Source: Ovis canadensis (taxonomy: Eukaryota; Chordata; Mammalia; Artiodactyla; Bovidae). Taken from it: a DNA stretch of 64,000 bases. Where the stretch lies: assembly GCF_042477335.2 (NCBI RefSeq), contig NC_091246.1:113117001-113181000 (forward strand), written 5' to 3'. The first letter of the stretch is position 1. Every line of letters starts with the position of its first letter. A program made the position numbers and the translations under genes. Positions 22,990 to 36,700 of this stretch are shown here, piece by piece. Under the pieces are notes generated by a model. It worked only from the letters and a program-made list of their open reading frames with translations, was not told the DNA's origin and did no database searches.

Positions 22990-24498
22990 AGACATAAAAG
23001 TATTCATTGCAAATTTATTACGCATTAGGAAGCTTAACTTAAAAACCAACAGCATAGTAAAAAAAGATATGTTATCTTTGTTCATAGCAGAACAGGTTTC
23101 AAAATATATATTTTTTAAAGTGTATTCAGTCAGTACACAATCCTTTATAAAAGTTGTATATATATTTTTTCTGTCAATACTTTCATTATATTTATAAATA
23201 CAAGATTTACACAGCACCCCATCAAAAAAAAATTAAAACTCCTTATGATATAGCTACATATATTTCATACCTATAAAACTTTCAAAGGAGTGCTGTGTTA
23301 AAGATGGGCCCTAGTTAATGCTCCACTTACTTGTGCAGCAAAACACACATAAATCTATAAAGTTTTCTTTGTCCATAAAACATCTTGAAAAGTTAGCAAG
23401 ACACTTGTGAAACTGAGCTTCTTAAACCCATATTTTAGGAAGGGATTTGCTGCGCATATTCCTATGAGATTTAAAAGGCAGATAACAGATGAAAACAAAG
23501 ACTGGAAACAAATGCCTACATATAACAGTTAAGATAGGGATGTGATACAGTGAAAAGCAGGACACAGGATATGTGGGTGGGAGTAAATAGTAATAAAACA
23601 TTACATGAGTCTAAACTTGGAGATTAACTCCACTGGTATCCAGTTACTAACTCTCATCTGCACTTAGGAATGTTTACATTGTTGAAAACCTTCTTACAAG
23701 CGCCCTCCAATTTCTATGTTGCCACCAGAATGCTTGATGTATGTTTTTCTTCTGTAAAATCACCATGGATCTAACCAAGACATTAGGTCCGGAATCTGAG
23801 CTACTAGTTCTTCATGATTTAGATTTATTAAAAAAATTTCCTTCCTCTGGTAAAGGTATTAAGTAATACTAATCAGTATTGTTACTATCCAGAGGTGTAT
23901 ATGCTGAATTTCATTCTAGCCAAGAATAGGAAGCAGAGAAGGAAAGGAGAGTAAGACTAGATTTTTGCTGACCTTAGAACAAAGGCAACAGATCTCTGAT
24001 ACTGAGTGACTCCTGAAGCAGCCACTCACAAACAGTCATGTGATAAATGCACACAGTTCAGAGGAACAGGAGAGGAGAAAATACGGGATTTTTTATCTTA
24101 AATTTTGTCAGAGACAGCAGTTGTATTACAATCCTGCACCTTTTGAAAAGGACATGATCACTCCTACACTGACATTATTAAAGGAAAGCCATCATTTCTA
24201 CCACAGATTCTGAGTTTCTGAATGTGGATCCCAGGTAACTTTGAGAGTTGCATATTATTTGCAGAAAAGTATATTTCAAATCTTATTTAGTTCTAATGTA
24301 TAATGAAAAGGAAAAGAATGGTGGAAGAGGCACAGGAGGAGGAAGGGGAGGAAGACAAAGGGATGGAGGTGGTTACTTCTCAAACTCAGCCCTGAAGGGT
24401 GCTACTAGTATCTCTGTTCCAGCACCATGAAGTCTCCATGTGGTGTGGTTCCACCATGGCTCTCAGAGATGGCGTCCACAGAATCTTTTCTGCAGAAT
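22990..24498 (-). other. MFSD14B: Probable 3' UTR of MFSD14B
   Basis: Non-coding, repeat-free sequence directly downstream of the MFSD14B stop. An AATAAA at 23,019-23,014 (minus strand) would put the cleavage site near 22,990-23,000. A second AATAAA at 23,829-23,824 could give a shorter UTR. A purine-rich tract (GGAGGAGGAAGGGGAGGAAG) sits at about 24,327-24,370. The end point is inferred, since no transcript data are available. Confidence 0.65.
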
Positions 24499-24750
24499 TT
24501 ATAGCTCAGTGCTCTGATGCCCAGGCTCTTCGAGGGAAGAAAGCTCCCAGATGCTGCTGTCCTGCAGTAGTGGCTCAATGTCCTCATCATTGCCCCGTTC
24601 TGGAGTGCTGGCCAGGCTGCCGCTGATCCTGTTGCTGTGGTTGTGAACTCCACTGCCTTTACTGTACTCAGGGATGAATACAGCAACCAGGAAGGACATA
24701 AGAACTATACATGCCCCAAATAAAAATGGGGGGCCTGGGATGACAGCTGC
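24499..24750 (-). CDS. MFSD14B: MFSD14B last coding exon: helix 12 and cytoplasmic tail
   Basis: Acceptor CACCCACCAG before GCAGCTGTC. It encodes [35 protein letters not shown], a Ser/Asn-rich stretch and [19 protein letters not shown], ending TEL and TAA (24,501-24,499). The tail has an acidic dileucine motif DIEPLL at 24,582-24,565, a common endosome/lysosome sorting signal. Confidence 0.96.
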   Translation of the reverse strand, partial: AAVIPGPPFLFGACIVLMSFLVAVFIPEYSKGSGVHNHSNRISGSLASTPERGNDEDIEPLLQDSSIWELSSLEEPGHQSTEL

Positions 24751-27700
24751 CTGGTGGGTGTGGAAACAAACGAAGATGAAGAATTCGGTTAGCCTTTCAA
24801 ACTAAAATTAGTACTGGATAAGCCAAAAAAAAAAAACAAAAAAAAAAACCCACAACAAAACACCACTGAAAAGTGAGTTATTTTCTCATTAGCAAATGTT
24901 CATTAACTGTCATGGGAAACTCTAACAAAGCCTGGTGTCTGGAATACAATGGAGGGCAACTAATCACTACTTTGTGTAACACTTTCCAACAGCTTAACCA
25001 ATTATGTAAGCACAACTGTTTATCTCTAATCTTGCCCTGTGACCAGAGATCATGCAGTCTGTATACGTAAGAACATTAATTACAGTTTTATACAGAAATC
25101 TACATTAAACAAAGATTGGAAGGAGGGAAGTAACAGCAAATAAAAGGTAGAAAAAGCACTTTAGCTCAATTTGTAGTTGGAAGTTTAGGTCATTTCATCT
25201 TTTATTTGGCCTCAGTTTCACCAGAGGACAGCATTCTGACCAGAGAAATTATGTAGAAAACAGAATCTGAACAAAGGCAAGACAAATATTTTACATAAGA
25301 CATTATCACTGAAATGATCCTGCCCTAGTCCCAAGAAGCAATGAACACACACTACTGTTGAATACAATAGTAATATTATAAAAATAAGAACAGTTGCCAA
25401 ACTTAAGGTCACAAGATTTTGTTCTAATCAGATACAATTGTTAAAAACTAGGCTTATTACCAAATTACCTGTAGGGCAGCATTGTCAGAAATCAATTCTG
25501 GTTCCAACTCAGTCAGTTCCACATGGAACATGTAGAATATGAAGCCATACAAGGCTGGCCCCAGTCCATTACAGAGTCCTCTTATTCCAGTTATGATACC
25601 CTGGGCAACTCCTAAATCAGAACAAAGAGAAGGGAGGCAGTCTTCTCAGAAAAGCATCTCAAGATTGGAGACTTAAGAGTCCTTTCTTTCAAACTATAAA
25701 ATACTGATTAAGCTGGACTGAGTACCCATCATACTGATATCCATTCATTGTACAAATGTCTCCTTGTCCTTTTCTATGCCCTTATAATACTGTCCTCACT
25801 ACCTGTCCTAAGATCTATAAGGATATGAAATGACACCGATGTTTCTAAAATCCCTGTGAGGCTGAATTCCCCCTGAACAACAGATCTTCCTATAAACAGG
25901 GAATGATAAAATGAAAATTTTTAATACTCTCAATTTATAGGCAATTTCTATTTTTTTACGGATTGAGATTTTCCTCTTCTACTTATTTAATGGTGCTTTT
26001 ACAATAAAAATCTGTCCTTTGCATCTTGGATCCCTGCCCAAGTGTCAGTCACAGGGGTCCTGAACCTGTGTGCTTCTAGCACCTTCTGACAGATTCTGTT
26101 CCTCACGGTGATGGCTGTATTCCAAGTACACCTGTACTGAAAAATCCCAGAAGAGTCAATTTCTAGGTATCTCTGGTGTCTCATGTGGCAGGTAAAAAAT
26201 TAGCTTGAATCATGAGATAGATGTTTCTGTAAGTCAAAATCAGTCAAATATAATTCAACCTAATATACTGTGTTCTAATAAGTTTATTTGCTGACATTTA
26301 GAAACATATGTATTAATACGTGTAAGCATAAAAGAAGCCAAAGCAAATTAATGCCCTGAGAGATAAGGTAAGAGTCTCTTAGAGCCCAGTCAATGCCCAT
26401 CCTTCACAGATAGCTCATGCCTTTACTTCAACCACAGCGTCTCCCAAGGATGCAGTCAGCTAAGTGACCATAACAGGATAACACACAGATTTGAAGTCTT
26501 CAAATGATAACTGCTATATTTAAAATAGATAACCAGCATGGATCTGTTGTTAAAAAAAAATTAAAAAACAAAAGTAGATATGAATAAAATGGCTAATTTC
26601 CAATGTGAAAACATAAGTGCAACCAATAAACTATCTTTTCCAGTCTAGTTTTTTTTTTTTTAATTGAAACTTTTTAAAGAGCTCTAAGACATAATTTTTT
26701 TTTCTAAAATTCACTATTTCCTGACTATTGTCAGGTAAACCATTAAGTGATGGAGAAGGAAAATAATTAATTTCAGCAGTAAGACGTACCTGATAGGGAA
26801 GCCAGAGGCACAAGAAGGATGAGGAGTCTAGACATTTACAGCGCTACTCTACACAGTTATCTTACTTTTGTTTCTCATTCTGCATCCAAATATCAAGAAC
26901 TACGCAGATTTATCTGTTCAAAGAATCATTTTCTAAACTGAGTAAATAGTGGACTTTGAGTGATTCCAAATTAAAGAAACTTCAGTGATTACAGTGATTA
27001 AATAAAGAACTCATTGTTTTACTAGCTAGTCTATCAATTATTTAACAGATATTTGTTAAAATATTTGAGTATAGTCTAGTAAATTCTGACAGTAACATAA
27101 AATAAGAGTCAAAAGAGGAATTAGATAGTTGTATTTCTAAGTATTCTGACTTGCTGTGTCCAGATTTCAAAAATGTGAGTATAAAATCAAAGCAGGAAGG
27201 AAAAGAGAATTTTCCTATTTGCCAAAGTAAAGAGGTATGATTGTTCAGCAGGGACCACACAGCTGTAACCTATTTCTAGGCTGATGTGGAAAGAGGCTCA
27301 GAGATGCTCATGCTTCTGGCAGGTACATCTCCACTGAGGGAAAGAAACAGTGAGGGGGACAGTGACCTCACCTTGCTGATTTGACTCTGCATTCTGAGAG
27401 ACGAGGGTACTGACTGCTGGGAACGTAATGCTGGACACGGCGGCCACAATCCCTGCTGCCCACATCATCCTGCAATGACAGGTCAGGCTGTGGTCAGGAG
27501 GCAGGCCAGCCCCAGTGAGAGAGCTGTTCAGAGTACAAGCAGCAAAAGCACAAAATGCTTTCTGTTGTCTTACGTTAAGTTGTATTTATTATTTTTCCTC
27601 TTTGAAAAAAATTTTTCTTTAAACCTAGAACGTTACACAGCACACTGTTAATACTAATACTGATCACTTCATGAGCTGGGAAAGTTTCATTTCTTTATCT

Positions 27701-30700
27701 TACCTGTCAAAATATGTTTTTTCTTACTGGTTTATCTATTGCCATCTTTAAATGCAAGCTCAATGAAATTCAAAAGTATTTCTTGTTTCTGTAAATCCAC
27801 ATTTTTTCTCACCAATTTTCCATTTTTTTTCTTTGTACTTTTCAAAGGCTCGCCTCCATACTGCCCTTAGGCTGCTCAGTTTCCTACCCTCAATAAAGTG
27901 TTGTGTGCAACCAACTGAGAAAAATGGAGACCTGGAGTTCAGGATGGCATCTTGCAGACTTCCAAGTCTGTTTCCTTTAGACCTTTGTCTCAATGAAAGG
28001 AACCTATGTTCCTTATGTGTGTGTTAGTATTAAGCGTGAGTGTGAGCAAAGTCCAGGGCCAATTGAGCTAAAATGCTGTTTGGCCAGACTGTCTTGCGGA
28101 TGACAAGAATAACCTTACTTAAAAGGAAAAACCCTTTAGGTCGATAGAATCAGCTATTGAACCAAAGCTAATAGGACTAAAATTAAGGTTTCCAAGAACA
28201 AGAAGAATCTACCACTAACCACCTAAAGCATTTCAGGTTCTAAACTATGCCATTCATTTCTGGTTGAAAAATAAGGACCAAGTCAAACATTTTAAATGAA
28301 GATATGAACTGTAGTATTTGGTAATAGGCACATAAGGAAACTTGCCACACAACAAACAGTACTCACTTCTTTTTATTTTTTCTTATTCCACAGGGCTTAA
28401 TTTGACTTCCTTTCCTATTAACAGGAATCTAACTGTTAGAAGTAATCACTGCCTCTGGGTACAGAAGCTTTTGAAGGAGATCTTAGTGTTCATATAACTC
28501 ATATACTTTATATTATAAAGATTATGTCACTGTCCAATGTCATTCAGCTAATTATAGTGGTAAATCCTGCCATAATCAGTCATTTTTCCTTGTTTTCTTG
28601 TTTTGTTTTTGACTATATGTACTGTCACCAAAAAGTGACAAATGTGTTTAACAGTTAGGCATAAAACTTTTTTTGGAGGGTTGGAGAAAGAGATACATAT
28701 ATTTAGTTAAGTAACATCTCACTGAAAGCTTGCTGAGGTGAAGGGCAATCTGTCTGAATAATGCAGAATTATCTAGCTGTACCCTTCCTCAAACTAAGGC
28801 TAAAGAGTTTCTGAAATTTTGAATACACTATGCTAGTAAAGTAACTCCTGCTTCTTTTGCATGAACACTCAACTAATTCAAGCTCGTCTAAAAGATAAAT
28901 CTGTCATGAGAATCTATTGGAGAAACTTACCATGCTTGAGATCCAAAACCATACCAGGCTAACTGGAACATCTGGAAGCCCAAACCAAGGAGAACAGTGT
29001 TCTTATTCCCTAATGATCTCATCAAGCTAGTAAGAAAGACCGTCTGCAAAGCAAAGGGGATAATCATTAGAAATATAAGCACAGAGATTTGATGCAAGCT
29101 CTGTAGAAAAGCCCATTAATGGTGACCAAGAACCTCTAATTGCAGCCCACTTGACCTGACACCTCGGAAACCACATAGTACTGATGTAGCTCCAAAAGAA
29201 GTGAAGCTTCAAGGGCTTCCCAAACTGACTTGGGCTCAGGGCCTTCAGCCTCCTCCCCAAAAATCTGTTTATGTGTTGCTTGTTGCTGTTCAGTCACGAA
29301 CTCTTTGACCCCATGGACTGCAGTACATCAGGCTGCACTGTCCTCCACTATATCTCAGAGTTTGCTCAAACTCATGTCCATTGAGTCGTTGATGCCACTG
29401 AACCATCTCATCCTCTGTTGCCCCATTCTCCTTCTGCCTTCAATGTTTCCCAGCATCAGGGTCTTTTACAATGAGTTGGCTCTTTGTTATCAGGTGGCCA
29501 AAGTATTAGAGTTTCAGCTTCACTCCTTCTAATGAATATTCAGGGTTGATTTCCTTTAGGACTAACTGCTTTGACCTTTTTGTAGTCCAATTAGTGGGAG
29601 TTAACAGTTTCACAAAGTTGGATTGATACAAATATGATTTTAACAAATATAAAATACGTTAGTCACTCAGTCATCTCCAAGTCTTTGCAACCCCATGGAC
29701 TATAGAACACCAGCCTCCTCTATTCATGGAATTCTTCAGGCAAGAATACCAGAGTGAGTTGCCATTCCCTTCTCCAGGGACTTTCCTAATCCAGAAATTG
29801 AACTCGAGTCTCCCACACTGCAGGCAGATTCTTTACTGTCTGAGCCACCACTCTGCTAAAAAAGTAGGTGAGATAGACTGAAAGGGGATAAGATAATGAA
29901 TCTGGGCCAACTAACTAGAGTTAATATTAAAAAACAAAATCATAAGCAACTTGAAAGTTTAACATAATTTACACTGACTGATATAGTTAAAAAGTAAAAG
30001 GCATTTACCTAATGTATTCCTATGAGGTATATCAGTTCTAATATTTTGGGAAAACAATTCTGTGGCATTCTCATTTCTCTTCCAGACAGACTTATCACAG
30101 GGGAGTGTTTCACATGGCCTACCATGCTTTAAAACAGCATATAGCCCCTTCATGGATCCCAGCCTTGTGATAAAGAGGCTTGCATAACTCAATGAAACTA
30201 TGAGCCATGCCCTGCAGGATCATCCATCACGGATGGATCATATTGAAGAGTTCTGAGAGAATGTGGTCCACTGGAGGAGGGAATGGCAAACCTCTTCAGT
30301 GTTCTTGCCTGGAGAACCTCACGAGCAGTATGAAAAGGCAAAAAGATGACACCAGAAGATGAGCCCCCCAAGTCGGAAGGAATGCAGTATGTTACTGGGG
30401 AAGATCAGAGGGCAATTATGAATAGCTGCAGAAAGGATTAAGTGGGTTGGACAAAACAGGGATGACACTTAGCTGTGGATGTATCTGGTGATCAAAGAAA
30501 AGTCTGATGCTGTAAAGAACAATACTGCATAGGAACCTGGAATGTTATGTTTATGAATCAAGTTGGACGTAGTCAAGCACAAGATGGAAGAGTGAACATT
30601 TTAGGAATCAGTAAACTAAAATGGACTGGAACAGGTGAATTTAATTCAGATGACCATTATATCTACTACTGTGGGCAAGAATCCCTTAGAAGAAATGGGT

Positions 30701-33700
30701 TAGCCCTTATAGTCAACAAACAAGTCCAACACACAGTACTTGAGTGCAATCATAAAAACAATAAAATGATCTCAGTTCATTTTCAAAGCAAACCATTCCA
30801 ACATCACAGTAATCCAAGTCTATGCCCCAACCACTAATGCTGAAGAAACTGGAGTAAAATAGTACTCTGAAGACTTATAAGACCTTCTGGAACTAACACC
30901 CAAAAAAGATGTCCTTTTCATTATAGGGGACTGGAATGCAAAAGTAGGAAGTCAAGAGATATCTGGAGTAACAGCCAAGTTTGGCCTTGGAGTACAAAAT
31001 GAAGCAGGGCCAAAGCTAACAGACTTTTGCCAAAAGAACACACTGGTCGTAGCAAACACCCTCCTCTTCCAACAATATAAGGGATGGCTCTACACATGGA
31101 TTTCACCAAATAGTCAATACTGAAATCAGATTGATTATATTCTTTGCAGCCAAAGATGGAGAAGCTTTATACACTCAGCAAAAGCAAGACCTGGAGCTGG
31201 CTGTGGCTCAGATCATCATCTCCTTATTGTAAAATTCAGGCTTAAACTGAAGAAAGTAGGGAAAACCACTGAGCCATTCAGGTAAGCTCTAAATCAAATC
31301 CCTTATGATTATACAATGAAGACGATGAATAGATTCAGTAGATCTGATACAGTAACTATAGAACTATGGATGGAGGTTTGTAACACGGTATAGGAGTCAA
31401 TGATCAAAACCATCTCAAAAGAAAAAGAAATGCAAGAAGGCAAAGTGGTTGTCTGAGAAGGCTTTACAAATAGCTGAGGAAAGGAGAGAAGTGAAAGGCA
31501 AGGGAGAAAGGGAGAGATATACCCAAATGAGTGCAGAAAATAGCAAGGAGAGATAAGAAGTCTGTCTCAGTAAATCAGCAAATTTGGAAGACTGAGCAGT
31601 GGCCACAGGACTAGAAAGGGTCAGTTTTCATTCCAATCCCAAAGAAGGGCAATGTCAAATAATGTTCAAACTACCATACAATTGCACTCATTTCACATGC
31701 TTGCAAAGTTATGCTTAAAATCCTTCAAGCGAGGCTTCAGCAGTACACGAATCAAGAACTTCCAGATGTTCAAGCTGGGATCAGAAAAGGCAGAGGAATG
31801 AGAGATCAAATTGCCAATACTTGATGGATCATAGAGAAAGCAAAGGACTTCCAGAAAAACATATACTTCTGCTTCACTGACTATATTCTAAAGCCTCTGA
31901 TTGTGTGGAAAACAGCAAACTGTGGAAAATTCTTAAAGAGATGGGAATACCAGATCACCTTACCTCTCTCCCAAGAAACCTGTATGCAAGTTAAGAAGCA
32001 AAGTAAGAATCGGACATGGAACAACTGACTGGTTCCAAATCAGGCAAGAAGTACGTGAAGGCTGTATATTGTCACCCTGCTCATTTAATTTACATGCCAA
32101 GCACATCATGAGAAATGCTGAGATTGATGAATCACAAGCTGAAATCAAGACTGCTAGGAGAAATATCAACAACCTCAGATATGCAGATGATACTACTCTA
32201 ATGGTAGGAAAGCAAAGAGGGATTAAAGAGCCTCTTCATGAAAGTGAAAAAGTTGGCTTGAAACTCAACATTAAAAATCTAAGATCAAGCCATCCAGTCC
32301 CATCACTTCACAGCAAATAAAAGGGGAAAAAGTGGAAACAGTGACAGATTTTATTTTCTTGGGCTCCAAAATCACTGCGGACAGTGACTGTAGCCATGAA
32401 ATTAAAACATACTTGCTCTTTGGAAGGAAAGCTATGACAACCCTAGACAGCATATTAAAAAGCAGAGACATCACTTTGCTGACAAAGGTCCATATAGTCA
32501 ATGCTATGGTTTTTCTGTAGTCACATACGGATGTAAGTTGGGTCATAAAGAAGGCTGGGCACTGAAAAATTGATGTTTTCAAATTTGGTGCTGGAGAAAA
32601 CTCTTCAGAGTCTCTTGGACTGCAAGAAGATCAAACAAGTCAATCCTAAAGGAAATCAACCCTGTATACTCATTGGAAGGACCAATGCTGGGGTTGAAGC
32701 TCCAATCGTTTGGGCACCTGATGGGAAGAGCCAACTCATTGGAAAAGATCCAGATGCTGGGAAGATTGAAGACAAAAGGAAAAGGGGGCTGTAGAGGATG
32801 AGATGATTAGATAGGATCACTGACTCAATGGACATGAATTCGATCAAGCTCTGGGCAATAGTGGAGGACAGAGGAGCTTGCATGCTGTAGTCCACAGGGT
32901 CATGAAAAGTTGGACATGACTTAGCAACTGAACAACATAGCTATTTCAGGGAAACAGCCTCTCTGCAGTCCCATACAATATAGTGAATGTACCCAAGCAT
33001 AACAATGAATTAAGTCGAAACACATATGCTCTTCTTCTTGTGGTCCTGTATTTATAAAAGATGAGGAAACGTTTAATTATTGTTGTTCAGTTGCCTAGTC
33101 ATGTCAAACTCTGTAGCCTCATGGACCGCAGCACACCAGCCTCCCTGTCCCTCGCCATCTCCTGAAATTTGCCCAAGTTCATGTCCATTGCATCAGTGAT
33201 GCCATCCAGCCATCCATCCTCTGAAGCCCTCTTTTAGTTCTGCCCTCAATTTCTCCCAAGGGCTTTTTCCAACGAGTCTGCTGTGCACATCAGATAAACA
33301 AATACTGGAGTTTCAGCTTCAGCACCAGTCCTTCCGAAGAGGATTCAGGGTTGATTTCCCTTAAGATTGACTGGTTTGATTTCCTTGCTGTTCAAGGGAC
33401 TCTCAGGAGTCTTTTTCAGCACCACAGTTCGAAGGCATCAGTTATTTGGTGCTCTGTCTTCTTTATGGTCTAGCTCTAACAACTGTACGTGATCACTGGG
33501 AAGACCATAGCCTTGACTATACGGACCTTTGTCAGCAGGGTGATGTCTCTGCTTTTCAACACACCATCTAGGTTTGTCACCGCTTTCCTGCCAAGAAGCA
33601 AATATCTTCTGATTTCATGGCTGCAGTCACCATCTGCAGTGATTTTAGAGCCCAGGAAGAGGAAATCTCTCACTACTTCCACCTTTTCCCCCTCTAATTG

Positions 33701-36700
33701 CCATGAAGTAATTACATATAATCCTAATGTACTGACTTATCATATTTCTTCAGTTTTATGGATAGCAAAAATTATAATATTTACAAATTTTCAAATTTTG
33801 TTTTTCCCTTTCACTATTTTTCAGTATTAAAATAATATTGAAACATTCTTCTGGTTAATTTTAGAATAGTGGAGAAAGACTGGTTGGTGGCTGTATAAGC
33901 AAATTTTTACGTGCCAAACCTACGCGTTAGGGGTAACCACACATATTCTAAAAAGCACTAAAATTTTATATTAAATTCTAAAAGGAACAAGAAGGTGGAG
34001 GAGTAGGTGGATGTGGAGGAGTAGGTGGATGTGGAGTACATCTCTTTCCACGGATACATCAGGAATATACCTTCAGACACAGAAGTACTTGTGGAACACT
34101 GGCTGAGAGCAGACAGGAGTATCTGACCAATGGTAAAGAATATATAGAACTACACAGAACTCAGTAGGGTGAAGGATTTAGGGGGAAAAACAGGAGTGTT
34201 AGTAGGACCGGACCTGCCTTGGCAGGTTGGGAACTGAAACAGGGATCCAGGCATCAGGGCAATTGGCTGGGTCAGAGGAGAAACACTTAAGGCTGAGACT
34301 GAAGCAGCTGATCTGTGGCAGCCTAAATGGAATGAGAATCAGACTGTCCTTGCAGCCATACATACCCCAGACAGGGAAACTGGTCCCCTGGAAGGCGCAG
34401 CAGCTTGGAGCTGGAGTTTAGGAATTGTGGGGCAATCCCAGGGTGAGGGCTGCTGTTGACGGCAGAGACACAGGCTGAGGAGCCGTGAGGGAGGAGTCTG
34501 TGGTGAGAAATGCCTGTGGAGGAAAGCCAGGCAGCCATGGAATGCAAGGCAATACTGCTGAGTTACACCTAGAGGGTGGAGCCATCACCATAGCCCTCTC
34601 TCCCCAAATGCCAGCATCAGCACAAAACAACAGAGAGGCTGCCCATCAAGTGCCTGATGCGCTGAACTAGAGTTGGACCCCACCCAGTGTGCTCCTATGA
34701 GTGACTGATGTGTCGAAATACAGAGTAAGACCCCACCCAGGGGCCCCCTCGATGTGCCTGACATGCAGATTTACAGAGTAGGACTCCAGCCAGGGGGCCC
34801 CTCTATGTGCCTGATGTGTAGAACAACAGAAAAGGACCCTAGGCAAGGGAGTCCTCTAAGTTCATGAATGGATGAAGCCACAGAGAAAGAATATCTAAGG
34901 AGGTCTTCTGACCACCAGCTACCAGAGGCTTGAAAAAAGACTCTGACAGGGCCATAACTCCTGTGGCTGAGGCAGTCCATGTCCTTGCACACTTGGTGCT
35001 GCCAAGGTCCGCAGGACCAGAGCAGATGAGCCACTTTCATGCTCAACTCTCAATGGGCAGAGCTGCCACAGGAAAAAAAATCTTGCATCTACGAACATTG
35101 CTTTGGTTGTGTCCAACTCTTTTTGACCCTGTGGACTGTGGGTTGCCAGGCTTCTCTGTCAGGGGGGTTCTCCCAGTGAGAATACTGGAGTATATTGGCC
35201 TATACTGGTTGTTATACCCTTCTAGAACACTATATTCCTGCTGCCCTACAACCAACTCCCCGAATACTTGGTGATGCAAGAGCCCCTAAGACCCAAGCAG
35301 CTGCACCACCTCCATGCCTGGCCTTCACAGGGGCAAACCCAAGCCCTCCAGGGCAGCCTCATGAACAAACCCCAGCAGAAGACCCACATGCAGTGGTGGA
35401 AATAAAACCACAATTGAAACCCAGGAGGAAGTGTGGCTAAGGCAGAAGACCAAAAACCTTCCAACCAGCTGTATAAGCTGCAGATTTAGTCCACATGATT
35501 CAGTAGGCAGATTCTGTGCCTATGGAATATAAAAAAGGTCATTGAGAGCTCCCACAAAAGAAAACGCACTAGTTCTGACAGCTGTGAACATCTGAAGCAA
35601 GAACACACAGGAGTAGGACCAAATGAGAGTCTGAGCTGCCCTACAGCAGATTCAGAGACCAGAGCAATGTTGAGGGCATCTTGGAGAGGTGAGGTGAACT
35701 GTGACTCCCAGAGAGGGAAAGGATGCTAACAGCAGATACTCAGTGAAGACATTTATTATTCCTATATTTGATTAGCTCTGTAGTTTCTTTTGGATTCTGC
35801 CCCAGCCCCCGCCCCTGTGTTTTTTCCCCCCTCTACTGTAGTTGTCAGTTTTACTAGCACTATGAAATCTAGTTAAGCTTTTGAGTTTTTTTTTTTTTTC
35901 AATCACAATGACACTTTTTTATTGCTGTTATAAACCTCTGGGTCTACACTGCCTTTTGCAGTTTTGTGGTGTTTTCTTTTCTTCCTCTTTTTGTAATTTT
36001 AGTTAAAAAATTTTTTTAAACCTATTACTTTTCTACATTTATTCCTTTGTTTGCTCTTCCTACTGTTCTTTTCCCCTTCAACTTAATCTTTAATATATAT
36101 ATAAATCTTTTTTATCTACCTCTATTTAACTTTGCATTTCTATTCTTTCTTTCCTTTCTTTATCTCACCATATTTGTTAGTTTTATTCTCATTGTTTTAT
36201 TCCCCAGTTGGTACCTTGCTTTAGTTTTGTTGTCCAGTTTGTGCTTTAGTTAGTTTTGCTCTAAACTGGTAGATATCATTTTTGGTTTCCTTTGTTCACC
36301 AGGTCAATCTGTTATACTTTATTTCTACTGGAATGTTTTGATTTTGCTTATGCGTGTATATGTATATTCCATTATGTTAACTAATCTTTGCTTGATTTTG
36401 TAACTGGCATTTGTGTGGGGTTCATCTTTGGTTTATCATTTTTGGTATTTGTTTTAATATCATTTAGCACCATAAAAAAGCCACCTATGGAATCTCTGTT
36501 CCTGGCCAGAGATCAAGCCCTGCGCCTTCAGAGCAGGAGCACTGACCCCAAGACCCTAGACTACCAGAGAACTCCTAATCCTAGGGAGTATCACACAGTG
36601 AGAGCTCCCACAAAGGAGACAACCTGAGGACGAGACCTGGCATCACCCAACCAGCAGTAGTACCCTGTGCAGGACGCCTGATCCAAAAAACAAGCAAAAC

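Noticed and set aside
24405-24686. 93-codon minus-strand ORF overlapping the last MFSD14B exon
   Set aside because: It is the wrong frame. The real frame gives the conserved MFSD14B tail and TAA at 24,501-24,499.
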